Assembly: GCF_000424465.1 (NCBI RefSeq)
Contig: NZ_KE384197.1
Span: 79,394-143,393, forward strand
Reading direction: 5' to 3'
Source of the DNA: Butyrivibrio hungatei NK4A153
Lineage (GTDB): Bacteria > Bacillota > Clostridia > Lachnospirales > Lachnospiraceae
DNA length: 64,000 bases
Part shown: one piece after another, positions 45,146 through 54,500 of the stretch
Numbering within the stretch: the stretch's first letter is position 1
How the letters are laid out: each line of letters opens with the position of its first letter
Notes under the pieces: model-generated
What the model saw: the letters and a program-made list of their open reading frames with translations, nothing else
Told to the model about the DNA's origin: nothing
The model's database searches: none
Translations under genes and position numbers: made by a program

Positions 45146-46399
45146 TTATAGCTCACCAAGTAAGGTTAAAAGTTCCCTCGCGTATTCATCTGCGTCGAGA
45201 CGTCTTAATTCTTTGAGGTTTTCTCTGTATCTGCCAAGTTCTTCCGGATTGTTCCAAAGATTCTTAATTGTATCCGCAAGCTCTTTTGAATCACCACTCT
45301 TAAACAGTCTGCCTGTCTTCCCATCCTCTACAAGCTCGGGAATCCCGCCTATATTCGCTCCTACTACAGGAACCAGTCGCTCCTGGCTCTCCATAACGGA
45401 GAACGGACAGTTCTCATACCATTCGGATGGATATATCGTAAATTCTGCGTTTCTTATGAGCGCATCAAGCTCTTCTCCGGTTTTGAAACCGACATTTTTG
45501 CCATTGGGAAGTTTCTCAATTTCTTCTGCATATTCACCGCTTCCCGCGAAAATGAAGTTTATATCAGGAAGTTTCTCACACGCTTTGATGAGGGTTTTGA
45601 TTCCTTTTTCCCATGAATATCTTCCAAAGTACAGAACATATTTATCTTCATGCGCGTTGTTGTATGATGACGATTTGTAGAATGTGGATTCACCGCACGT
45701 CGCAGCTTCTTTATCGGCATGCGTGATAAAGTTATGCATCGCAATAGTTTTACCGGCAAATACAGGATTTGTATCCATTTTGGTCTTCATAAACTCCGAA
45801 CAACAGATTATCTTATCAATGTACTTATATGTTCCCTTATATTTCCAGAAATACGCTTCCATAGCTCCGACAACCGACTTGACCGCAGAACCGTGTATGC
45901 ATCTTCCCTTTATGCAATTCGCAAAATGTCCGCCCACGCACTTCTCACAGTTTTCGTGCGTCTGCGGATTATTAAACATATGGTTTGGGCAAAGAAGCTG
46001 ATAATCATGCGCCGTAAATATAATCTTACAGTCTCTTGATTTCTCTTTTCTCCAATTAACAACTTCAAGAATCACCGACGGCGTAAGCTGGTAATTAAAG
46101 TTGTTTAAATGAACAACATCAGGTTCAAAATCATCGAGAACAAGTTTTATCTTTTTTCTAGCTTCTGTGCTGTATATTGTCTTAATGGGATACGTGAGTT
46201 TGCTGAGTTTACTACCTCCATGGAAATCCATGTCAGAAGTATAGGCATTGACCGCATTTCCTACGCATCTGCCTTCATGCTCCATTCCGAAGTACTGGAC
46301 TTCATGTCCCAGCTTCACAAGTGCTTCGCCCAGCTTAAATATATATGTTTCAGATCCTCCGTTTGGATGAAGGAATTTATTAACCATAAGTATTTTCAT
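45146..46399 (-). CDS. GT4 glycosyltransferase with Cys-rich loop
   Basis: A 417-residue GT-B enzyme: ILMVNKFLHPNGGSETYIFK, VVHLNNFNYQLTPSVI, YVLYFGRYSWEKGIKTLIKA, EFTIYPSEWYENCPFSVMES (E-x7-E region) and GANIGGIPELVEDGKTG. Residues about 150-175 hold a Cys-rich loop (CEKCVGGHFANCIKGRC) seen in a subset of capsule GT4 enzymes. It is the first gene of the glycan region when read in its direction, with a promoter at 46548-46575 and a long structured leader. No close ribosome site is visible; GAGGAG is over 20 nt away. Confidence 0.87.
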   Translation of the reverse strand: MKILMVNKFLHPNGGSETYIFKLGEALVKLGHEVQYFGMEHEGRCVGNAVNAYTSDMDFHGGSKLSKLTYPIKTIYSTEARKKIKLVLDDFEPDVVHLNNFNYQLTPSVILEVVNWRKEKSRDCKIIFTAHDYQLLCPNHMFNNPQTHENCEKCVGGHFANCIKGRCIHGSAVKSVVGAMEAYFWKYKGTYKYIDKIICCSEFMKTKMDTNPVFAGKTIAMHNFITHADKEAATCGESTFYKSSSYNNAHEDKYVLYFGRYSWEKGIKTLIKACEKLPDINFIFAGSGEYAEEIEKLPNGKNVGFKTGEELDALIRNAEFTIYPSEWYENCPFSVMESQERLVPVVGANIGGIPELVEDGKTGRLFKSGDSKELADTIKNLWNNPEELGRYRENLKELRRLDADEYARELLTLLGEL

Positions 46400-46446
46400 T
46401 ATAAAAAACCCGTTTACCGTGCTCCTCTTATTTTTGCCGCCACTTG

Positions 46447-46478
46447 ATTAAAGCTCCGGGCGTGCCCGAAGCTTTAAT
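46447..46478 (-). promoter_or_regulatory. Leader hairpin before the first glycosyltransferase gene
   Basis: A 15-bp stem with one mismatch and a 2-nt loop (46447-46461 with 46464-46478) lies within the leader of about 140 nt downstream of the promoter at 46548-46575. No T-run follows on the minus strand, so it is more like a regulatory RNA hairpin than a terminator. Confidence 0.5.
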
Positions 46479-46547
46479 ATTTATCGGCTTGCGATTGCTT
46501 TATTCATTATCTTCAGCTGATTCATAAAACACTATTTTTTCACTTAC

Positions 46548-46575
46548 ATTATAGCAAATCTGCCAATGCACGCAA
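46548..46575 (-). promoter_or_regulatory. Promoter of the upper glycan operon
   Basis: On the minus strand TTGCGT (46570-46575) and TATAAT (46548-46553) are 16 nt apart. It lies between the surface-protein terminator and the first glycosyltransferase gene. Confidence 0.7.
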
Positions 46576-46604
46576 CCTGTCGAAAATGGCTGTAAACATT
46601 ATAT

Positions 46605-46645
46605 GAAAAATCGGAAGGAAGTCAAAAATAGCCAACTTCCTCCCG
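46605..46645 (-). terminator. Terminator of the first surface-protein gene
   Basis: On the minus strand CGGGAGGAAGT pairs with ACTTCCTTCCG (one G-T pair) around a 12-nt loop and is followed by ATTTTTC. It starts 22 nt after the stop at 46668. Confidence 0.85.
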
Positions 46646-46667
46646 AAACAGATTCTATCACATAATC

Positions 46668-49600
46668 TTATTTTTCAACCTTACTTTTTACTTTAAGTAA
46701 ATATACCGCTCCTCCGCTAACGGACAACGCTGCCACAGCAGCAAGTGCGTAAACGAAGAATGATAAGCTGTTTCTAGCCGCATTCTTTTTGTGAGGATTC
46801 TCTTTTTTCTGACCGAGAATATCCTCTGTCTCGACAGGAACTTCCTTGGTTGATACAAGGACACCTCCGATTGCGAGCGTCTCCTTGTTGCCGGCATAGT
46901 CCTGTGCGATAACAGTTACAGACTGTCTTTCCTCAGACTCGTTAAGTGTGATTGTCTCTACGCCGCCTGCTCCTTCGAGTTCTTCACCGGTGCATGCCTT
47001 AACGATCTGACCGTCCTTGTAGATGGTGAGGTTCTCAACACCCATGTTGTCTGTTACGTCTACATTGAAGTCAAGCGAATCCTGCTTGTAAACGCCGCCC
47101 TCTTCAAGTCCTGCGGTAACAATTCCCGGAGCCGTCATATCAACCGCGAAGGTGATCTCGGCATCTCTTGACTTGTTATCTTGGATGTTTGTAGCTTTGT
47201 CCTTACTGTAAACCGTTACGGAGTAAATTCCGTCCGTTCCAAAGTTCTTTTTACCAATCGTGTAGGTATATGTCTTCCATGAAGTATCGCTTCCCTGGCG
47301 GCTTACGGAATAATCCTTGCCGTTTACGAGCTCTCTGATACTTCCGTCGCGGCTTATCGAAACATCTTTTTGCGTGAGCTCATCAATGTTGATCTCAGTT
47401 ATCGTGATGTCTTTTGGCGCATTTATGTAGTACTTCTCATTAAATTTCCTTGCAACATCGCCGACAACAAATACCGAACCGTGTCGGTTAACGGAAAAGA
47501 CAAGTTCGTCCTTGGTCTGATTTCCCGCCATATCGCAAACGGTCGCCTCAAGCACGTACAGATCGTCCATGCTCTTGTCGTGCGCAAAATCGCTGTATGA
47601 AACCGCAAAGCCGTTCTCTATCTGTTTCACGCTACTTCCGACATTTACAGGGCCGTTGTTTGCACCCTTCAGAGTAACCTTAGATGCCTGAATATCAATG
47701 TATTTATCGCCGTAAACTACAGTAGGCGCAACCTCGCCGTTGTTGGCCGAGAAGTTCTCAACTCCTGAGAAGTTAACTTCGGGAGCTGTCTTATCAATAA
47801 TGAATATATCCGACATGTACTCGGTTGCCGTGTTGCCCGCAAGGTCTTTACATTTAATGATATATCCATAGGTTCCGTCTTCACTGAATGAGATCTGCGA
47901 AACGTTCTTGTCATCCGATGACGAGAAACCGCCAAGTCCCGGCATTGTACCCAAGTCGCTTACAGGCTGAGGCGCCAGTTCAACAAGTTTGTCGTCAAAA
48001 GACATCTCTTTAATATTTACATTTGCGATTCGTGTATCCTTGTAATACTTACCGTTTCCGGGTGTAAGGCTGTTATATGAAACATTTATCTCAGGCGCTG
48101 TACGGTCGATTACGAACTCCGCCTCAGAAACCTCATTGGAGCTGTTTCCTGCCTTATCCTTACAGTTAAACTTGAGCGTATACTTTCCGTCCTGCTCAAA
48201 GCTTACCGTGCGTGTATATACATTAACCGCTGTGTTTGCCCAGCTGCTCGCAGATGCTTTTCCGATCTGCTCATCAATTGCAAGCTTCGCTTCATCTTCG
48301 TTAAAAGAAAAATCTGTAACCGTGATGGTTGCTGTTCTTGCCTTATCATAGTACTTATCATTGTGAGGATCGTTCTCGTCAAATGTAAGCGTAACTTCAG
48401 GAACCGTAGTATCTACGCCAAACTTGTTTCCTTCAGCGCTGTCATGGTTCTTTGACATATCATTCGCTTCAACCGAAACCTGGTAGAAACCGTCGCCGTC
48501 AGTTGTAAATGTTATGACATGTTCATCGTCGCCAAGATCTCCGCTCCAGTTATTTAGCGGCTCAACACCAACTTCTCCGCCTGCCACATCAATTTTTTTC
48601 ACACGGACAAAAGAACTTGTTTTATCAAGCCATTTATCGTTTACCTTTACAGTGATCTGAACGTTTGAAGGATAGTACTTGTTTCCGTCTGCGGAAGGTG
48701 CTTCTTTATCATAGGTTATCTCAATCTTGGGGGCAGTCTTATCGACAACTATCTCTGTGCTTGTTTCAGAACTTGTCTGTCCGAGGGTATCACTGGCAGT
48801 TGTCTCAATCTTGTATGCACCGTCGTTTTCGAGAAGGAAATCGTAAATGCGCTTGCTAAGTTCAGTGCTGTCTTTTTCATTATAAGAAGGAACTACATAC
48901 TTAACCGATCCGTCTTCGTTTCTGAATTTGATTGAATCAACCTTAAGATCGATATCTTCGATAGTTACCTTTCCGCGTGCGCTGCCATCAAAATAAAGTC
49001 TGTTTTCGTCCTGCGCAACCTGTCCGTCGATATCATAAACAATAGTCGGTGCAGTTCTGTCTATAATGAATCTTGTCCTTCCAAACTCTTTGTTGTCCTT
49101 CGCATGATCTGCGACATTTTCTGCAGCGTCGCAAATACTGAGCACTTGAACTTTATAATCGTCTATGTTAAGTTCGCCTGTTGATCTTATCTTTTCCTCG
49201 AACACATAATACTCATCCGTGCTCTTAGAAGCGTTAATGTCGTTGATTTTCTTGGTTACTACTTTGTCTTTACCGTCATAATTAACCTTGTATGTTATGC
49301 TATCGAAACCGCTGACCTTCTTGACATCCGTCGCACCGTCGCAGTTCCTCGGAACCTTGATGAGTACAGTTATATCGCTGTTAGCCGCAAACCATCCTCG
49401 CGTAAAATCGTGGAAAAATCTGCCAAATGAAGTGAGGTTAATCTCATTCTCATCACCTTCAACAACAATCTCCGCTGATGGAGCCGTGTTGTCGATTCTA
49501 ACAGTCTTCGTGGCAACCTGCTTGTATAAGTCTATGTCATTATCGTTTTCGTCTTTCTCGCTGTCGCCGTAAAAATGGCAGCTTACTTCATAAATCTTTT

Positions 49601-51341
49601 CGCCTTCTTCTACAGGTATATTAACTGTTACGCTGAAATAGTGCTTTCCGTCTGAACTTGAATCATTTGAAAAGCTGCGCTGTATCTGAGATTTATCGAC
49701 AGGAATTTCAGACGTATTTCCGCTCTCGTCTGTTTTCTTTATCTTTACCGACTCTATCTCTCTGACTGTTTTATTCTCAGTCTCAATCGTCATTCCAAAC
49801 GTTTTTGAGTTAACCTGCTGCCACTCTCCTTCATTATCGATAGTGTTAACAGATAACTTGTTCTCCTCGTCTTCCGGATAATAGCAGATTGTCGGGAAAG
49901 AATTAAAGAGATCCGACATTTCATCATCATCATTATTAGGAATGGATGATTCGTTGCCCCACTTATCTTTTGCGATTACTTTTTTGATCGAATAGTTGCC
50001 AACCTCGCTTGGTGACCAGGTATAGATGTTTTCATCATTCTCGCGCTTAGTCAGTAGGTGCTTTGCGTCTTTCGAGTCAACAATAAACACTTCGTTTTCG
50101 TCAACGTCTGACTTCTCGTCCTTTACTTTTACTGTAAATACCAGATTATCGTTATTTGATGAAGCTATAACACTTTTTCCGTCGCTTCCTTCATATTGAA
50201 CCGCACCCGTTTCAGTGTTTATAGAAGGTGATTCAATGGAAGGGCCTTCGGCGTCGATCTTGATCACTGTAGCGGAGAATGTGTAATCTTTGCTGAGTTC
50301 TTCCTGTCCATGGCTTCCACTATTGCTTCCGCTGTTAGTATTATCTGTGTTGTTTTCGCCATCACCGTCGTGGTTATTGTTTTCGCTACTGTTTTCGTTG
50401 TCGTTATTGTTTCCGGCATCATTATCGTTATTGTTTTCGTTGTCATTATTGTTTCCGGCATCATTTTCACTATCATCGCCGAAATCAATATCTTCGTATG
50501 AACATGTGATAGTTTTTTCTTCAGTATCTATAGTGCCGCCCGAAACTTCTTCCAGCTTGTAGTTGTCGGCAAGTGCATAGTTAAAAACAATTTCTCTTGA
50601 CTCACTGTCTTCCGACACGTCAAAAGAATATGTATTACCGTCGATTTCATCACCATCCAAATAAAGCTTAAAATCACCTTCGGCTCTATTCTCAATTTTA
50701 AATGATATATTGCATTTTTTTACTTTGGGAGTTGAGGGAGTGGTATTCTTCGCCTGATTATCCTGATTAGACACTCCGTCTTTGGCTTTTGTCAAAAGAT
50801 CTAATTGATTTCCGGTATTACCGATAACAGCCATAGATGTCAGCAAATTTCGAGCTACATCTTTGCTTTTTGCTCCGTCCATTTTTCCTAAATCGTATGA
50901 TTCTGCATTGCCTGGCTCTACGGTTTCTTTACCATTCTGTTCCGTTGAACCATCGGCACCTACGCCATTCTGCTTTGGTAAATCGTTGCCGGCTTCATCC
51001 CTCTGCTCTGATGCGCCGCCCAATTTTTCATCTTCCTGCTTGTTTAAATCACCGGAATTTGAAATATCCTGTTCTGCTCCGGACTCGCTCTTTGGCTCAA
51101 CCGGTTTGGACTTATCCTCTCCATCGATTATTACAGGACCATTCGTTGTAGGGCCATTTTCTGTACTTGTACTGTTTTGTTCTGTTTCTGTTTTTTGTTT
51201 TTCTTCTGTGGAATTTCCTGCAGACATTTCGAGTTCGTCTGCAAAAGACGTGATTGTGGCATAATTGCCGAATAAAAGAACTGGTACCATCATAACCGGA
51301 AGCACTTTTTTCGCAATAGCCTTGACTTTGGTGTACATCAT
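46668..51341 (-). CDS. Large membrane-anchored surface protein with Ig-like repeats (paralogue A)
   Basis: A 1557-residue exported protein. The signal peptide has a basic start, the core LPVMMVPVLLFGN and a likely cut after TSFA (residue 34). Residues 40-200 are a low-complexity Ser/Glu/Asn linker. A beta domain (about 205-290) is followed by an Asn/Asp-rich run (about 289-345). At least seven Ig-like modules follow, each starting with a variant of 'D-x-TAP' (for example IDRTAPEINVSYN and DKTAPEVNFSG). A C-terminal helix (SFFVYALAAVAALSVSG) and a Lys-rich tail anchor it; no LPxTG sorting motif is present. GGAGGAG lies just before the ATG. Function is unknown; adhesion or surface-layer roles are plausible. 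It is closely related to the neighbour at 51543-55877. Confidence 0.85.
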   Translation of the reverse strand: MMYTKVKAIAKKVLPVMMVPVLLFGNYATITSFADELEMSAGNSTEEKQKTETEQNSTSTENGPTTNGPVIIDGEDKSKPVEPKSESGAEQDISNSGDLNKQEDEKLGGASEQRDEAGNDLPKQNGVGADGSTEQNGKETVEPGNAESYDLGKMDGAKSKDVARNLLTSMAVIGNTGNQLDLLTKAKDGVSNQDNQAKNTTPSTPKVKKCNISFKIENRAEGDFKLYLDGDEIDGNTYSFDVSEDSESREIVFNYALADNYKLEEVSGGTIDTEEKTITCSYEDIDFGDDSENDAGNNNDNENNNDNDAGNNNDNENSSENNNHDGDGENNTDNTNSGSNSGSHGQEELSKDYTFSATVIKIDAEGPSIESPSINTETGAVQYEGSDGKSVIASSNNDNLVFTVKVKDEKSDVDENEVFIVDSKDAKHLLTKRENDENIYTWSPSEVGNYSIKKVIAKDKWGNESSIPNNDDDEMSDLFNSFPTICYYPEDEENKLSVNTIDNEGEWQQVNSKTFGMTIETENKTVREIESVKIKKTDESGNTSEIPVDKSQIQRSFSNDSSSDGKHYFSVTVNIPVEEGEKIYEVSCHFYGDSEKDENDNDIDLYKQVATKTVRIDNTAPSAEIVVEGDENEINLTSFGRFFHDFTRGWFAANSDITVLIKVPRNCDGATDVKKVSGFDSITYKVNYDGKDKVVTKKINDINASKSTDEYYVFEEKIRSTGELNIDDYKVQVLSICDAAENVADHAKDNKEFGRTRFIIDRTAPTIVYDIDGQVAQDENRLYFDGSARGKVTIEDIDLKVDSIKFRNEDGSVKYVVPSYNEKDSTELSKRIYDFLLENDGAYKIETTASDTLGQTSSETSTEIVVDKTAPKIEITYDKEAPSADGNKYYPSNVQITVKVNDKWLDKTSSFVRVKKIDVAGGEVGVEPLNNWSGDLGDDEHVITFTTDGDGFYQVSVEANDMSKNHDSAEGNKFGVDTTVPEVTLTFDENDPHNDKYYDKARTATITVTDFSFNEDEAKLAIDEQIGKASASSWANTAVNVYTRTVSFEQDGKYTLKFNCKDKAGNSSNEVSEAEFVIDRTAPEINVSYNSLTPGNGKYYKDTRIANVNIKEMSFDDKLVELAPQPVSDLGTMPGLGGFSSSDDKNVSQISFSEDGTYGYIIKCKDLAGNTATEYMSDIFIIDKTAPEVNFSGVENFSANNGEVAPTVVYGDKYIDIQASKVTLKGANNGPVNVGSSVKQIENGFAVSYSDFAHDKSMDDLYVLEATVCDMAGNQTKDELVFSVNRHGSVFVVGDVARKFNEKYYINAPKDITITEINIDELTQKDVSISRDGSIRELVNGKDYSVSRQGSDTSWKTYTYTIGKKNFGTDGIYSVTVYSKDKATNIQDNKSRDAEITFAVDMTAPGIVTAGLEEGGVYKQDSLDFNVDVTDNMGVENLTIYKDGQIVKACTGEELEGAGGVETITLNESEERQSVTVIAQDYAGNKETLAIGGVLVSTKEVPVETEDILGQKKENPHKKNAARNSLSFFVYALAAVAALSVSGGAVYLLKVKSKVEK
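50392..50466. repeat. 33-nt direct repeat coding Asn/Asp-rich linker
   Basis: Units 50392-50424 and 50434-50466 differ at one base and repeat with a 42-nt period. They encode the NDAGNNNDNEN run in the surface protein and could change in number by slippage. Confidence 0.75.
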
Positions 51342-51372
51342 ACTTCTCCTCCAAGATATTTCCAGACTTTAT

Positions 51373-51392
51373 ATGCTTTTCCCCAAAAGCAT
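51373..51392 (-). promoter_or_regulatory. Leader hairpin of paralogue A
   Basis: ATGCTTTT-GGGG-AAAAGCAT is a perfect 8-bp stem in the mRNA leader, followed by AAAGTCTGG and CTTGGAGG before the ATG. The same arrangement precedes paralogue B (55909-55926). Confidence 0.55.
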
Positions 51393-51418
51393 GCGGGCTA
51401 ATACGCCCAGCATCGTTT

Positions 51419-51447
51419 ATAGTACCGCAGTTCTGCGCAGTTGACAA
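51419..51447 (-). promoter_or_regulatory. Promoter of surface-protein paralogue A
   Basis: On the minus strand TTGTCA (51442-51447) and TACTAT (51419-51424) are 17 nt apart. The start codon is about 78 nt downstream, leaving a leader with two hairpins. Confidence 0.7.
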
Positions 51448-51492
51448 TATATTTTCATACGAAAAAACAAATGTGAAATTATTTTTTCCAAA

Positions 51493-51516
51493 CAAAAAAG
51501 CAGTCGTTAAACTGCT
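51493..51516 (-). terminator. Terminator of surface-protein paralogue B
   Basis: On the minus strand AGCAGT-TTAACG-ACTGCT is followed by TTTTTTG. It lies about 27 nt after the stop at 51543. Confidence 0.8.
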
Positions 51517-51542
51517 CTTTTGTTTGTTATTTATTTTTTTAT

Positions 51543-54500
51543 TTATTTCTTCATCCTAATAAGCCAGATTGCTCCGCCGCCGACTGACAATGTTGCGATT
51601 GCAGCAATTGCAAATACAAAATATGACATGCTGTTTGCAGGGCTTGGTACATTTCCGGGCTTCGGTCCGGGCTCGGGATCCAAAGCAGTCTTATTATCAT
51701 CAATTACTTCCTGCTTGGTTGTTACGAGTATTCCGCCAATTGCCATTGTTTCCTTATTACCAGCAAGGTCCTCGGCAATAACCGTGATTTCCTGTACCTT
51801 ATCGGCTTCCTTAAGTGTAAGACTTCTTACTCCGCCTTTTTCCTCAAGCTCTTCTCCTGTGCAAGAATCAATTTCTTCTCCGTTATTGCAGATAGAAAGC
51901 TTTGATACGCCCATGTTATCTGTTACGTTGACGTTGAAGTCGAGTGATTCCTGTTTGTATACTCCGCCTTGTTCAATTCCTGCGGCAACAATTCCGGGTG
52001 CGGTCATATCAATTGCAAATGATACTTCTGCATCTCTTGATTTGTTATCCTGTACGTTTGTAGCTTTATCTTTACTGTAAACGGTTAATGCATAAACACC
52101 GTCTTCATTGAAGTTGTTCTTGGAAATTGTGTATGTATATGTCTTCCAAGATGTTTCATTTCCCTGCTGCTTAACTGAGAAATCTTTTCCCTTTCTGAGG
52201 TCCTTGATATCTCCGTCGCGGCTTATTGAAACGTTCTTCTGTGTGAGCTCGTCGATGTTGATCTCTGTGATCGTGATATCCTTGGGCTCATTTATGTAGT
52301 ACTTCTCGTTGAACTTCTTTGCAACGTCACCGATTACGAATACCGAACCGTGACGGTTAACTGAGAACACAAGCTTGTCCTTGGTCTCGTTTCCTGCCTT
52401 GTCGCGAACTGTTGCTTCGAGTACATACAGATCATCCATCTTCTTATCATGTGAGAAGTCGCTGTATGAAACTGAGAAGCCGTTCTCAATAGGCTTAATT
52501 GCACATTCCACGTTTACTCCGCCGTTGTTTGCGCCCTTAAGAGCAACCTTGGATGCATCTATATCAATATACTTGTCTCCATAAACTACCGAAGGTGCTA
52601 CCACACCGTTGTTTGCTGAGTAGTTCTCAACTCCCGAGAATGTTACTTCAGGTGCTGTCTTGTCGATAATGAATACATCAGATGTGAATTCTTTTGATGT
52701 ATTACCTGCAAGGTCTGTGCACTTGATCGTGTAGCCGTATGTTCCATCCTCACTGAATGAGATGTGTGAAACGTTGTTGAAGTTGTTTGAAGCAAATCCT
52801 GAAAGTCCGGGCACTGATGAAACATCAGGAATAGACTGAGGTGTAACTTCAACGAGCTTGTCTGCAAAAGACATTTCCTTAATGTCTACGTTTGCAACTC
52901 TTGTGTCCTTGTAGAACTTCTCGTTTCCAACAGCTATTTTGTTGTATGTAACATTTATTTCAGGTGATGTGCGGTCAATTACAAATTCTTTTTCATAAAC
53001 ATTCTTTGACTCATTTCCCGCTCTGTCCTTGCAAAGGAAATTGAAGCTGTAGAATCCGTCTTCCGCAAACTTAATTGTACGTGTGTATGTGTTAAGGCCT
53101 GTGTTTGCCCATCCGTCTACTTCTGCACCGCCAACTTTCTGGTCGATATCAAGTGTTTCTCCCTCGTTGTAGAAAGAGAAGTCTGTAACTGTGAGAGTAG
53201 CTGTTCTGGGCTTGTTGTAGTACTTGTCATTCTGAGGATCGTTCTCATCAAATGTAAGTGTTACCTCAGGTACTGTAGTATCTACACCAAACTTGTTTCC
53301 TTCTGCGCTTTCGTGGTTCTCGGACATATCATAAGCTTCAACCGAAATCTGATACATTCCGTCGCCGTCAGTTGTAAATGTGATCTGATGGCTCTCATCT
53401 CCAAGGTCTCCGCTCCAGTCATTAAGAGGTGCATGACCTACTTCTGCGCCTGAAACATCAAGCTTTTTGATATATACAAAAGACTTAGTCTCATCAAGCC
53501 ACTTCTCATCTACCTTAACGGTTACCTGCACGTTCTGTGCATAGTACTTGTTTCCGTCTGCCGAAGGAGCTTCTTTATCATAAGAAATCTCAATCTTGGG
53601 AGCTGTTGTATCAACAACCATCTCATTACTGAGCGCTGTATTTTCCTGATCGAGTGTATCCTTAGCATATGTCTCGATCTTGTATGTTCCGTCGCCTTCA
53701 AGTCTGAAATCGTAAACAGCCTTATGCTTTCCGTCGCTCTCTTTTTCATTGTAAGAAGGAATAGCATACTTGAAGTTGTCTCCGGAACCTTCTGTAAACT
53801 TGATAGAATCAATATCAAGATCCATATCTTCGATTGTTACCGTACCGCGACCATTGCCGCCAAAATACATTCTGTTCTCGTCCTGTGCAACCATTCCGTC
53901 AACGTCGTAAACGATGGTAGGTGCAGACTTATCGATAACGAATGAACCTGTTCCGCCTTCAACGTGATCTGCCACGTTTCCTGCATAGTCTCTGATACTT
54001 ACTACTTCTACATCGTATTTGCACTCTGATAATCCGCCATATGAACGAACTCTTTCCTCAAATACGTAATATTCTTTATCACTCTTGCCGCTTGCATCGT
54101 TAATTGTCTTTTCTCTTCTCTGGCCGTTTACGTTGTAAACAATACCGTAGAATCCGCTGGTTTTCTTATCTTTTGTCTCGCCGTCGCAGTTCTTTGGAAC
54201 CTTGATAAGGACATTTATGTCTTTGTTTGAAGCAAACCATCCGAATCTGTCATACAGACGAAGGAATCTCTCAAAAGGAGTGAGCTTCTCTTCTTCACCG
54301 TCTACTATAATTTCTGCAGAAGGTGCTGTGTTATCGATTCTTACTGTCTTCTTTGCAATTGTCTTTGCCTCTTTGTCTCCGTAGAAAAGACATTTTACTT
54401 CATATTCTTTTTCGCCTTCTTTTACAGGAAGCGGAATATTGGCTCTGAATGTATATCTTCCGCCGTAGTTGTTTCTTGAAATATCAAACTTTGCTGTTAC

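Noticed and set aside
50392..50466. Direct repeats considered as a CRISPR array
   Set aside because: Only two units, inside a coding frame and encoding a linker; no spacers of regular type.
51353..51424. Surface-protein leader considered as a cyclic-di-GMP riboswitch
   Set aside because: The conserved GEMM core motifs were not found; only a simple hairpin and a short shared motif are present.
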